Source of the DNA: Nonomuraea soli
GTDB lineage: Bacteria; Actinomycetota; Actinomycetes; Streptosporangiales; Streptosporangiaceae
Length of the DNA: 64,000 nucleotides
Assembly: GCF_013761175.1 (NCBI RefSeq)
Contig: NZ_JACDUR010000012.1
Span: 124,001-188,000, forward strand
Direction: 5' to 3'
Below the pieces are notes generated by a model. It saw nothing but the letters and a program-made list of their open reading frames with translations. It was not told the DNA's origin and ran no database searches. Positions 8,591 to 15,539 of this stretch are shown piece after piece. A program made the position numbers and the translations under genes. Positions within the stretch are counted from its first letter, which is position 1. Every line of letters starts with the position of its first letter.

Positions 8591-10318
8591 CTAGCTGGTT
8601 GTCCTAGTCGGCAGGTAAGTGACCGTCCCATGGCCCGCCTGCCCCTTCCGGTCCGGCTGCGCGCCGGTCGCCCCGGGCTCCGGCGGGACCGGACGGGGCG
8701 CGGGAACGGCCGACCCGGTCAGGAACGCGGCGGTCGCCTCGGCCGCCGCAGCAGCCGCTTCCGGGTAGACGCTGATGTAGGTGTCGCGGGTGAACGACGC
8801 CGTGCGGTGCCCCAGCGCCCTCTGCACCAGCACGGCATCCGCCCCCGCCGCGAGCATCGCCGTGGCCGCCAGATGCCGCAGGTCATGCAGCCGGATCGGC
8901 GGCAACCCCGCCTGGTAGCAGATCGAGTAGAACCGGTCCGAAACGTGCTGCGGGTGCAGCGGCCGGCCGATCTCGTCGGTGAAGACGAACCCTGACTCCA
9001 CCCAGTCCTGGCCCGCGGCCAGCCGTTCCTTTGCCTGCCGCCGTTCGTGCTCCTTCAGCCAGGTCATCGATTCGGTGTCGACCGCGATCTCCCGATCGCT
9101 GGCGTCGGTCTTCGGGGTGCCCTGGATGGCGTCCCAGCCGAGCTGGGTGATCTGCCAGTGAATCCCGATCCGCGACGCCTTGTAATCGACGTCCAGTTTG
9201 CGGATGCCGACGCCCTCACCTCGCCGGAGCCCACATGTGGCATACAGCCGGTACAGGGCGAACAGGCGATCCTTTCTGGCGTGGGTGAGGAACTGCTGGG
9301 TCTGCTGCGGGGTCCACACCATCACCGGCGACGGACGCGGCGCACCGATGTAGGCGACCACCGGATCAACCCGCTTACCCTCCTTGCCCCCCTTGGCCTC
9401 ACGGGCTCGCCTGAGCAGGTTCACATGCGCGGCATGATCGAGCTGCCACTGGGCGACCCGCTCCTCCGTCCACACCAATGGCTTGGTCCGCGAGGCCGGA
9501 GCCAGCTCGACGACGGCGGCGGGGTTGAAGTCCAGCAACCGGTCCTGCTTGATCGCCACGTTCAACGCATGCCGCAAGGTGGCGCGGATGCGGTGCATCG
9601 TGGTCGGGCCGACCGGACGCCGATACCGCACCGCCAGCACACGAGCCGGGACGCCACTCGCGCGCTCGGTCGCGATGATCTCATTGAACTCCTCGATCGC
9701 GTCGAACATCCCCGCGACGTCGGAGACCCGCAACCGGTCCAGCCGGATGTCCCCCAGATACGGCTTCAAATACAGCCGGATATGGGACTCGTACGAGCGC
9801 CGGGTGGTCGCCTCGATGGAACGCTTGCGCCCCAGGAACTCCTCCAGCCACTCACCGACCGTGATGTACCTGTTGAGATCCTGGTGGGTGCGGACCTTGC
9901 GCCGGACCTCCTCGATGTCGGGAAGCTGCCTGGTGGCTTTGAGGACCGACAGCATCAGCTCGGTGATCTGCCGCCGTACGGCGGGGTCGGAGTCCAGGCC
10001 GAGCAGGCCGCGGGCGTGGTCCAGCTCCGCCTCCGCCGCCTCCAGCGTGACGAACCCCCTGCGGCGCAGCGGAGTGCGGCGCTTCCCATCCGCGTGCGCG
10101 GGGAGTTCGAGCTGGTAGGCCCAGGTGCCGTGCGTCGAACTCCACCGTTTGCCGCCGTTGGCGTGCGAGGTACGCAGCTTCGGGCACGTCTTGCTGATGT
10201 TCTTACCCGTCTCGGAATCAACGCACGTGCAGATCTTGTACGTCGCGCCCTTGGCGACGGTCGGCTCCTTGCCCGCCGACGCGTTCGAGGTGGCCGGGTT
10301 GCTGGCCATCGTGATCAT
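8591..10318 (-). CDS. Tyrosine site-specific integrase
   Basis: 575 aa. A C-terminal phage-integrase catalytic domain contains CGLRRGEG (first catalytic Arg, near residue 364), HDLRHLAATAML (His/Arg box near 475), GHRT, and the nucleophile in RDTYISVYPE (near 514). A SAM-like core-binding domain precedes it (GEWLEEFLGRKRS…ATTRRSYESHIRLYL). The long N-terminus with KICTCVDSETGK may bind arm sites. It catalyses integration and excision of the element. It overlaps the excisionase gene by 4 bases (ATGA 10315-10318), so both come from one transcript. Confidence 0.95.
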   Translation of the reverse strand: MITMASNPATSNASAGKEPTVAKGATYKICTCVDSETGKNISKTCPKLRTSHANGGKRWSSTHGTWAYQLELPAHADGKRRTPLRRRGFVTLEAAEAELDHARGLLGLDSDPAVRRQITELMLSVLKATRQLPDIEEVRRKVRTHQDLNRYITVGEWLEEFLGRKRSIEATTRRSYESHIRLYLKPYLGDIRLDRLRVSDVAGMFDAIEEFNEIIATERASGVPARVLAVRYRRPVGPTTMHRIRATLRHALNVAIKQDRLLDFNPAAVVELAPASRTKPLVWTEERVAQWQLDHAAHVNLLRRAREAKGGKEGKRVDPVVAYIGAPRPSPVMVWTPQQTQQFLTHARKDRLFALYRLYATCGLRRGEGVGIRKLDVDYKASRIGIHWQITQLGWDAIQGTPKTDASDREIAVDTESMTWLKEHERRQAKERLAAGQDWVESGFVFTDEIGRPLHPQHVSDRFYSICYQAGLPPIRLHDLRHLAATAMLAAGADAVLVQRALGHRTASFTRDTYISVYPEAAAAAAEATAAFLTGSAVPAPRPVPPEPGATGAQPDRKGQAGHGTVTYLPTRTTS

Positions 10319-10590
10319 CCTTCCTGTCCCACCGGACCGCTACCGCAGTCCGGGCCGGTGTCATCGAGTCGTTCCGCTGGCAGATCGAGCAGCGCCCGCA
10401 GCCCGCGCACCGGCACGGCGTACCGGCCACCGATCCGCAGCACCCGACACGGAAACTCGCCCGACGCGGCGAGCCGGTATGCCTTGGTACGGCCCATGCC
10501 GAGCAGCCGCCCGGCCGCCAGCAGGCTCACCACCTCCCGCCCACCGGCCGCCTCGGAATCGAAGGGCTGGTTCGAGGTCGTGCTGGTCAC
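10315..10590 (-). CDS. Excisionase / MerR-like HTH protein
   Basis: 91 aa. It is a winged-HTH excisionase-type protein: VSLLAAGRLLGMGRTKAYRLAASGEFPCRVLRIGGRYAVP matches the DNA-binding domain of actinobacterial ICE excisionases. It sits directly upstream of the integrase with a 4-base overlap, the classic xis-int arrangement. It probably directs the integrase toward excision. Confidence 0.9.
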   Translation of the reverse strand: MTSTTSNQPFDSEAAGGREVVSLLAAGRLLGMGRTKAYRLAASGEFPCRVLRIGGRYAVPVRGLRALLDLPAERLDDTGPDCGSGPVGQEG

Positions 10591-10688
10591 GAGTCACCTC
10601 CATGCGCGTTGATCAACAAGGGTCGGTCCGGGGTCGCGTGATGCTCGACCCCGTGCGGCCGGGCGGGCTGTGGCGAGCGGTGGCGGGC

Positions 10689-10723
10689 GGTATCGACGCC
10701 CACCTCCACGGCCCGTGTCAAGC
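10689..10723. repeat. 35-base dispersed repeat, copy 1
   Basis: Begins GGTATCGACGCCCACCTCC and ends GTGTCAAGC. A second copy at 34371-34405 matches 29 of 35 positions in the same orientation. This copy lies upstream of the leftward xis-int operon. It could be a regulator site, an arm-type integrase site or a transfer-related site; no function is proven. Confidence 0.55.
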
Positions 10724-10747
10724 GAAGTCCGTAGGTCTGGGATCGAA

Positions 10748-10785
10748 CCCCTGTTCCCGGCCCGAATCCGGGCCGGGAACAGGGG
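10748..10785 (-). terminator. Long terminator hairpin after the methyltransferase gene
   Basis: A perfect 17-bp stem CCCCTGTTCCCGGCCCG / CGGGCCGGGAACAGGGG with loop AATC. It lies 9 bases past the methyltransferase stop and upstream of xis, so it insulates the two leftward operons. Confidence 0.85.
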
Positions 10786-10794
10786 CGTCACGGT

Positions 10795-11757
10795 CTAATG
10801 CGGCTCGCCGCTGTCTCGCGCGCCGGAGCCAGGCACGCGCGGGGCCGGCACGACGGGCTTACGGAAGACCAGCAGATCCTCATGCGCCACCGCGTGCACA
10901 GGCAGGCCGCGAGCCCATGCCTTGCGGGCCTCGTGGAGCTGGAAGAAGCTGGCTCGGTTCAGCAGAACGCCGTCACCGAGCCCGCACAGCAGGCACACGA
11001 TCCGGTCGGCGAACGCCAGCCCCGCCTGCCTCGCGACCTCGTGGACCAGGCCAGGTAGGTCGACCAGCTCACCCCTCACCCGATACGGCCTGACCGTGAT
11101 GGCGACCACCCCGCCCGGCCGCAGCAGGTCCACGCTCCCGTCCAGAATGCGGCCGAACCCTTCCAGCAGGACGGGAAGTTGCTGGTGGGCGAGGTTGCCG
11201 CGATCAGCTGAGTAGTGGTGGTTCCACTTGCGCACCCCCGGCTGGCCGGTGTCGCGGGTGGAGCGGATGTGGCCGTGGGTGTAGGTCCCGTACGGCGGAG
11301 AGGTGAGCACCAGTGCCGCCCGCCCGGCCAGGCCGGGCAGCAGGCGGGCGATGTTGCGCGAGTCCCCGCACACCACCCGCCCGAACCCCTCGGCTCCGTG
11401 CTTGCGGGCGTGGCCGAGGTTGGCGACCGCCAGCCGCGCCCAACGCTCCTCATACTCCACCCCGGCGGCGTGCCTGCCGAGGTGTGTGGCCTCGACGAGT
11501 GTGGTGCCGATGCCGCACATCGGGTCCACCACCAGCTCGCCCGGAACGGTGTAGGTGCCGACCACGCGGGCGGCGATGGAGGGCAGCATCTTGCCCGGAT
11601 GCTCCATCGACTCCGGCAGATACCGGTCCCGCCGCTGCACCCGTGATGGGTGCTGCCCGGTCGCCCACACCGAGGCGGTCGACGTGACCGCCGCCTCTGC
11701 CGCCGTCGTGCCGTTCGCCGCCTCGGTCACGGGCTGGCCCTTCGTCGGGTCGATCAT
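10795..11757 (-). CDS. DNA methyltransferase (TSPPY type)
   Basis: 320 aa from ATG at 11757. The SAM-binding motif I is VVDPMCGIGTTLVEA, the catalytic motif is LTSPPYG, and LLRPGGVVAITVRPYR follows, consistent with an amino-group (N4-cytosine or N6-adenine) DNA methyltransferase. The frame is open to 12213, but that extension overlaps the next gene and is Arg/Gly-rich noise. The start overlaps the preceding stop by one base (TGATG), so the two genes are coupled. No restriction endonuclease is visible beside it, so it is probably an orphan that protects or regulates the element. Confidence 0.85.
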   Translation of the reverse strand: MIDPTKGQPVTEAANGTTAAEAAVTSTASVWATGQHPSRVQRRDRYLPESMEHPGKMLPSIAARVVGTYTVPGELVVDPMCGIGTTLVEATHLGRHAAGVEYEERWARLAVANLGHARKHGAEGFGRVVCGDSRNIARLLPGLAGRAALVLTSPPYGTYTHGHIRSTRDTGQPGVRKWNHHYSADRGNLAHQQLPVLLEGFGRILDGSVDLLRPGGVVAITVRPYRVRGELVDLPGLVHEVARQAGLAFADRIVCLLCGLGDGVLLNRASFFQLHEARKAWARGLPVHAVAHEDLLVFRKPVVPAPRVPGSGARDSGEPH

Positions 11758-12749
11758 CAACGCTCCTGTCCGGCCGGGTCCGCCGTGGCCGGATCGCGCG
11801 GTTCGCCGAAGGACTCCGCGGGCTCGGGTTCCGGTGCCGGCGAGCTCGCAGGCGTCTTCGGCTTGGTGAACAGCAGCACGTCGCTGTGCGCGCGTGCGCT
11901 CTGCGGCAGTCCGGCGCACTCCGGCAGCTCCTGCCGTAGGGCCCGAACCCGCCTGGGGAGGTGGGGTTCGATGTAGTCGCCGCGTGCGGGCTGGCACAGG
12001 GCGATGATGTGCTGCAGATACACCAGCCCCGCCGCCCGAGCCCGCGCGATGATCCCCGGAAGCGGGTCGGCTACCCGGCCTGCACGGTGGAGGCCGGTCA
12101 CCACGGCCAGATGACCGCTCGGCTTCAGCAACCCCGCCATCACGGCGAAGTCCAGGACTCCCGCCTCGATGCCCGAGCCCCGCTGGACACCCGCGGCGGG
12201 CGCCTGCTGGCACGGCAACTCGGCGACCACCAGGCCCGCGCCCCCTTCAAGGTCTGCCAGCACGGAATGCTCGCGATCGGCAGGGTCAGTGATGCGCAGG
12301 TCGATGACCTCCAGGTCGTGGCCGGGGTGAGTGCGGGCGAGACGGGTCCAGGTCACCCCGGCCCGGCCAGCATCGGCGAACACAGCCACCGGCAGGCAAC
12401 CCGCCGACAACGCGGCCGAGACGACCTGATGATTAGCGGCGCCGAGATGGATGACGGTCTCGCCGATGCGGGTGCAGGCGGAGACGAGCTGGCGGGCCAA
12501 CGGGCCGGAGACTGGCTGGCAGCAGCCCGCCGAACAGGTGGAGACGGACTCGGCGTCGGCTGCGGCCAGCCACACCGTCAGCGGCAGATGTGCCCGCGCG
12601 GGGGCCTGGATCTCGCGGCTGACGGTGAGGTCGCCGCGCGGATCAACGGCCCCGCTGGCCAATGAGCCGACGTCGTGGACGCCGTAGTCGATGGAGAGAC
12701 GGTCAGTGGTGGGCTTGGTCATGTGGGTGTGGCCCGAGCACCGGGTCAC
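11757..12749 (-). CDS. Degenerate methyltransferase-like protein
   Basis: 330 aa from GTG 12749 (ATG at 12722 is also possible). The fold appears related to its neighbour. GETVIHLGAANHQVV stands at the place of motif I, GLVVAELPC at the place of the TSPPY loop, LLKPSGHLAVVTGLHR matches LLRPGGVVAITVRPYR, and the tail SARAHSDVLLFTKP matches HAVAHEDLLVFRKP. Both the Gly-rich SAM loop and the SPPY catalytic motif are lost, so it is unlikely to methylate. A specificity, structural or regulatory subunit for the coupled methyltransferase is a reasonable inference. The tail is Pro/Glu-rich and disordered. Confidence 0.7.
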   Translation of the reverse strand: MTRCSGHTHMTKPTTDRLSIDYGVHDVGSLASGAVDPRGDLTVSREIQAPARAHLPLTVWLAAADAESVSTCSAGCCQPVSGPLARQLVSACTRIGETVIHLGAANHQVVSAALSAGCLPVAVFADAGRAGVTWTRLARTHPGHDLEVIDLRITDPADREHSVLADLEGGAGLVVAELPCQQAPAAGVQRGSGIEAGVLDFAVMAGLLKPSGHLAVVTGLHRAGRVADPLPGIIARARAAGLVYLQHIIALCQPARGDYIEPHLPRRVRALRQELPECAGLPQSARAHSDVLLFTKPKTPASSPAPEPEPAESFGEPRDPATADPAGQER

Positions 12750-12789
12750 GTGTCCCTGTCACTTATCCAAATACCTGCGGCCAGGGCCA

Positions 12790-12823
12790 AGTTCGGACAG
12801 GCCGTCAAGCAAAGATCGCGCAA
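12790..12823. promoter_or_regulatory. Paired motif upstream of methyltransferase operon
   Basis: AGTTCGGACA (12790-12799) and AGCAAAGATCGCGCAA (12808-12823). The same two words recur at 14882-14923 before the conjugation operon, with the first inverted. Shared operator or regulator sites are likely but unproven. Confidence 0.45.
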
Positions 12824-13046
12824 GGCCCGCCCGTGCCCGACTCTCCTGGCCACCCCGGGACCGGGCCCGAGCTCAGCCGCCCACAGCCTGTGGACGACCG
12901 GCCTCTCCCGCACCCCGAGCTCGCCAGCGGAAGCCACGAGGCCCCCCGGGGAGCCTCGCGTTCCCCTCGTTCACGCCCTGTGTCCGTTCGGTGACGCCAT
13001 AATGGTGCGGCGCGACCGGATTCGGAGGGGGGTCTGGTCGCTCGGG

Positions 13047-13091
13047 GGATGTGCTGGCCTGGGCGCCTGCGCCCCAGGCCAGCCCACATCC
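13047..13091. other. Imperfect long hairpin
   Basis: GGATGTG-CTGGCCTGGG on the left pairs with CCCCAGGCCAG-CCCACATCC on the right with small bulges around a GC-rich loop. It lies far from any gene end and may be a terminator remnant or a structured regulatory site. Confidence 0.45.
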
Positions 13092-13120
13092 CACTTTCCC
13101 GCCACCTTCCCCGGCCTCCT

Positions 13121-13136
13121 GTTTTCGCAGGTCACA
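13121..13136 (+). promoter_or_regulatory. 16-base element motif, copy A
   Basis: GTTTTCGCAGGTCACA. An identical copy lies at 13867-13882, and related copies at 13780-13795, 31592-31606 and 34129-34143. All are intergenic. Confidence 0.5.
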
Positions 13137-13259
13137 GCGTTTTCGGACAAGTTCCGGGCACTCTTCGTCACCGTCTTCCCTGAACCTCGCTATCTCCGAC
13201 CAGGTGACGCTTAAGCTGGCAAGTCAGGAGCCTGCGATGCGCTGCGGGAGGCGGCCGGG

Positions 13260-13588
13260 ATGCCGGGCCGTATGGATGAACTGGCCGACCGACGCTTGGC
13301 CAAGCTCACCGGCCAGATCCGGGCGCTGATGGTCGCCGGCTCAAACCGGAGTCCCGCGCTTCTACGGCCAAGTCGTCCTCAGCAAAGGGGCGGTTGCCGA
13401 ACTCGGCAACCTGGCCGATGTGCGCAGGGCGGCACAAGCTGCTGGCCGCCAGCTCGACTGGCATTGTCCGCCCGCACGTCGCCTACGAAGGCACCCTGCT
13501 CATCATCGACAACCGCGAAGCACCCTCGGAGATCCGAGAACTGGCGGCTCACCGCGCGGTCGAAGCGGTCGCGGCCTATCTTTCCTAA
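13260..13588 (+). pseudogene. Broken small gene with two frame changes
   Basis: A GGGAGG ribosome site precedes ATG 13260. Frame 1 gives MDELADRRLAKLTGQIRALM; from about 13345 the next frame gives GVPRFYGQVVLSKGAVAEL and DVRRAAQAAGRQLDWHC; from about 13470 the third frame gives HVAYEGTLLIIDNREAP and EIRELAAHRAVEAVAAYLS, ending at TAA 13588. Joined, this is a coherent protein of about 108 aa of unknown function. Both shifts are +1. Either the gene has decayed or the sequence carries two indel errors. Confidence 0.55.
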
Positions 13589-13779
13589 GCCTGAGCCACT
13601 CCGCGGTACGGCCCACGCCATCAAGCGCCCACCGGGCTCCACGACTGTCTCGCCAGTTCAGGTCACGCCCGCTTTGTTCATCCACACCAGGTGAGCAAGG
13701 GCCGTCTTCACCCCGAGAGCCCGAGGACCATGTCCACCCGCTTGGCGCAAGCTTGACCCGGGATTTTCGTCCTCGTCCT

Positions 13780-13795
13780 GTTACCGCAGGTCAAA
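13780..13795 (+). promoter_or_regulatory. 16-base element motif, degenerate copy B
   Basis: GTTACCGCAGGTCAAA matches the perfect copies at 13 of 16 positions and keeps the CGCAGGTCA core. Confidence 0.35.
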
Positions 13796-13866
13796 GCACC
13801 TTTTATGCGTGAAGCCCGGGGATGCGACCTCATGCCATCCAGCGGCCAAATAGGCCGCCTCTCGGC

Positions 13867-13882
13867 GTTTTCGCAGGTCACA
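13867..13882 (+). promoter_or_regulatory. 16-base element motif, copy C
   Basis: GTTTTCGCAGGTCACA, identical to copy A, about 140 bases upstream of the sigma-like gene. A transcription-factor site governing the element is the simplest reading. Confidence 0.5.
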
Positions 13883-14022
13883 TACGGTGCCGTCCGATGA
13901 GTGAACACTGATGTGATCTTTGCTGTGCCCGATGTCTGTCCGGTTTCTGCCCGGATTCTGTACGGGCGATCTGGCCGGATGGCGACGACTCTATTCGCCT
14001 CTCCGTTTTGGGAGCGTCGCCC

Positions 14023-14850
14023 ATGTTCCACACCTCGGCCCACCAGCCTGACGACACCACTTCGACCGTCTCGACCCCTGTCGCCAGCCCGTCCAGCTCG
14101 CTGCCGCTGGATGTGGCCGGGCACGCCTTCGCCCTGCTCATGCGCGGCCCCCAGCCACTGTCCGTTGACGGCGCCGCACTCAGGGAAGGGCTCCCGGCAC
14201 GGCCCATCCCGCTCGACGAACTACGAGCCATCCTGCTGCACCGGTCCTGCTCACGCACCACCCGCGACCACGTGTGGCGGCATCTCATCGAGCAGGCCCG
14301 CACCGTACGGGGCGCGTGGATGGTCGCCGCCGTCGCGCTGGCCCGACCGATGCTGGGCCGCCTCGTCACCGCCCTGGCCACCAAGCTCCACACCGATCAT
14401 TCCGAGCACCCAGACCGGCTGGCCCGCATGGACCAGGAGGACCTGGAAGCTGAGGTTCTGGTCGCCTTCATGGAAGCCCTGATCCGGGTGAAGCTGACCT
14501 GGTCGCACCCGCTGCTGCGACTGTCGAGGCTGACCCAGCTCGCCGTCTTGCGGACGCTGACGGTCGAGCAACCCCGACTGCTGGACGATCCCACCCTCCT
14601 CAATCGCGCCGAGGCTAGCCTTCAGACGCTCGCCTACCCGGCCGGCCACCCCGACCTCCTGCTCGCTCAGGCGGTCGCCGAAGAAGTCATTACGAGCGAT
14701 GAGGCAGAGCTGATCGGCTTCACCCGGCTGGAGGGCATCCCGCTGTCCGCCTTCTGCCGGCGCCGCGGCCTGCTCTACTGCACCGTCCTCAAGCGGCGAC
14801 AGCGCGCCGAGAACGCCCTCTACCAGGCATTTCTCAAGCCCGCCCAGTAG
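14023..14850 (+). CDS. Sigma-factor-like DNA-binding protein
   Basis: 275 aa from ATG 14023, with GGGAG 8 bases upstream. A helical region at about 90-165 (ARPMLGRLVTALATKL…MDQEDLEAEVLVAFMEALIRV) is arranged like sigma-70 region 2. The C-terminus (DEAELIGFTRLEGIPLSAFCRRRGLLYCTVLKRRQRAENAL) resembles a region 4 helix-turn-helix. The similarity is by eye and divergent; it may be a sigma-like regulator specific to this type of conjugative element. It lies immediately upstream of the conjugation operon and downstream of two copies of the 16-base motif, so control of transfer genes is a reasonable inference. Confidence 0.6.
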   Translation: MFHTSAHQPDDTTSTVSTPVASPSSSLPLDVAGHAFALLMRGPQPLSVDGAALREGLPARPIPLDELRAILLHRSCSRTTRDHVWRHLIEQARTVRGAWMVAAVALARPMLGRLVTALATKLHTDHSEHPDRLARMDQEDLEAEVLVAFMEALIRVKLTWSHPLLRLSRLTQLAVLRTLTVEQPRLLDDPTLLNRAEASLQTLAYPAGHPDLLLAQAVAEEVITSDEAELIGFTRLEGIPLSAFCRRRGLLYCTVLKRRQRAENALYQAFLKPAQ

Positions 14851-14881
14851 CGATCGCACCGGGCCCCAGACGGCGTTCGCC

Positions 14882-14923
14882 AGCAAAGATCACGCAAAGT
14901 CCGCTGGTTCCGATGTCCGAACT
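14882..14923. promoter_or_regulatory. Paired motif upstream of conjugation operon
   Basis: AGCAAAGATCACGCAA (14882-14897) and TGTCCGAACT (14914-14923). These match the pair at 12790-12823 (15 of 16, and 10 of 10 inverted). They lie about 215 bases before the pilin-like gene. Confidence 0.45.
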
Positions 14924-15137
14924 CCGCTCTTCGACCAGGTCTTTGGACAAGTGAGGCAGCGCGGATTTGGGGGCGCCGAGCTCGGCAGCGGGACCCGTAC
15001 CTGGTCACCGGTCCCTGTCACCCGGCCCAGCCCCACACTCCGCACCTCGAAGGAGGACGCCCACCCGGACCCGCGCCGGGCACGGCCCCCTCCGCGCCGC
15101 CCTCACCAGACAGCCACGCTCATCCGGGAGGCAGCCC

Positions 15138-15539
15138 ATGATCCGTCCGCGTCGCACCACCACCTCACAAGCCCATAGCCTCAAGATCGCCTTGGCCGCC
15201 GTCTTCGTCCTCGTCGCGATCGCCCTGGGCGTGCTCCTCAGCTACGCCCTCGCCGCCACCGCCGCGACGGTCGATGCGCCGGGCCAGGTGCTGGCCGCGC
15301 CGCCGGAATCGCTGAACACCGTGATCGACAATCTGCGCAACGTCATCGTTGGCCTGCTCGTTGCTCTGGCCACCTTGTTCCTGACGATTGCAGGAGTTCG
15401 CTACATTCTGGCCGGCGGCGACCCCGGCGAGGTCGAGGCCGCCAAGAAGGGCCTGCGTTACGCCGCCCTCGGCTACGGCATCGCCGCCCTCGCCCCGCTC
15501 CTGGTCACGGTGCTCAAGAGCATCGTGGGCGCCGAGTGA
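15138..15539 (+). CDS. Pilin-like small membrane protein of the T4SS
   Basis: 133 aa from ATG 15138, with GGGAGG 6 bases upstream. It has an N-terminal hydrophobic signal-like helix (ALAAVFVLVAIALGVLLSYALAA), then two further membrane helices (NVIVGLLVALATLFLTIAGVRYIL and YAALGYGIAALAPLLVTVL) separated by a short AGGDPGEVEAAKKG loop. That loop and topology are typical of VirB2/TrbC-like pilins and of the small PilX/TcpF-like proteins of Gram-positive conjugation systems. First gene of the operon, overlapping the next by 4 bases. Confidence 0.8.
   Translation: MIRPRRTTTSQAHSLKIALAAVFVLVAIALGVLLSYALAATAATVDAPGQVLAAPPESLNTVIDNLRNVIVGLLVALATLFLTIAGVRYILAGGDPGEVEAAKKGLRYAALGYGIAALAPLLVTVLKSIVGAE

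Larger units (their letters stand above)
12750..13259. other. Long intergenic control region
   Basis: About 510 bases between the leftward methyltransferase operon and a broken rightward gene. It contains a 10+16-base motif pair (12790-12823), a 45-base hairpin (13047-13091) and one copy of the 16-base element motif (13121-13136). No convincing gene was found. Confidence 0.55.
13589..14022. other. Intergenic region before sigma-like gene
   Basis: About 430 bases with two copies of the element motif (13780-13795, imperfect; 13867-13882, perfect) and an AT-richer segment after 13895 that likely holds the promoter of the gene at 14023. No supported gene. Confidence 0.5.

Noticed and set aside
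9047..10612. Long rightward reading frame opposite the integrase
   Set aside because: It is the antisense of the integrase, rich in Arg/Pro/Gly, with no ribosome site or motifs.
10735..10790. tRNA-like words (GATCGAACCCC) near the methyltransferase stop
   Set aside because: The segment is a 17-bp perfect hairpin with no acceptor or anticodon arm; a terminator explains it.
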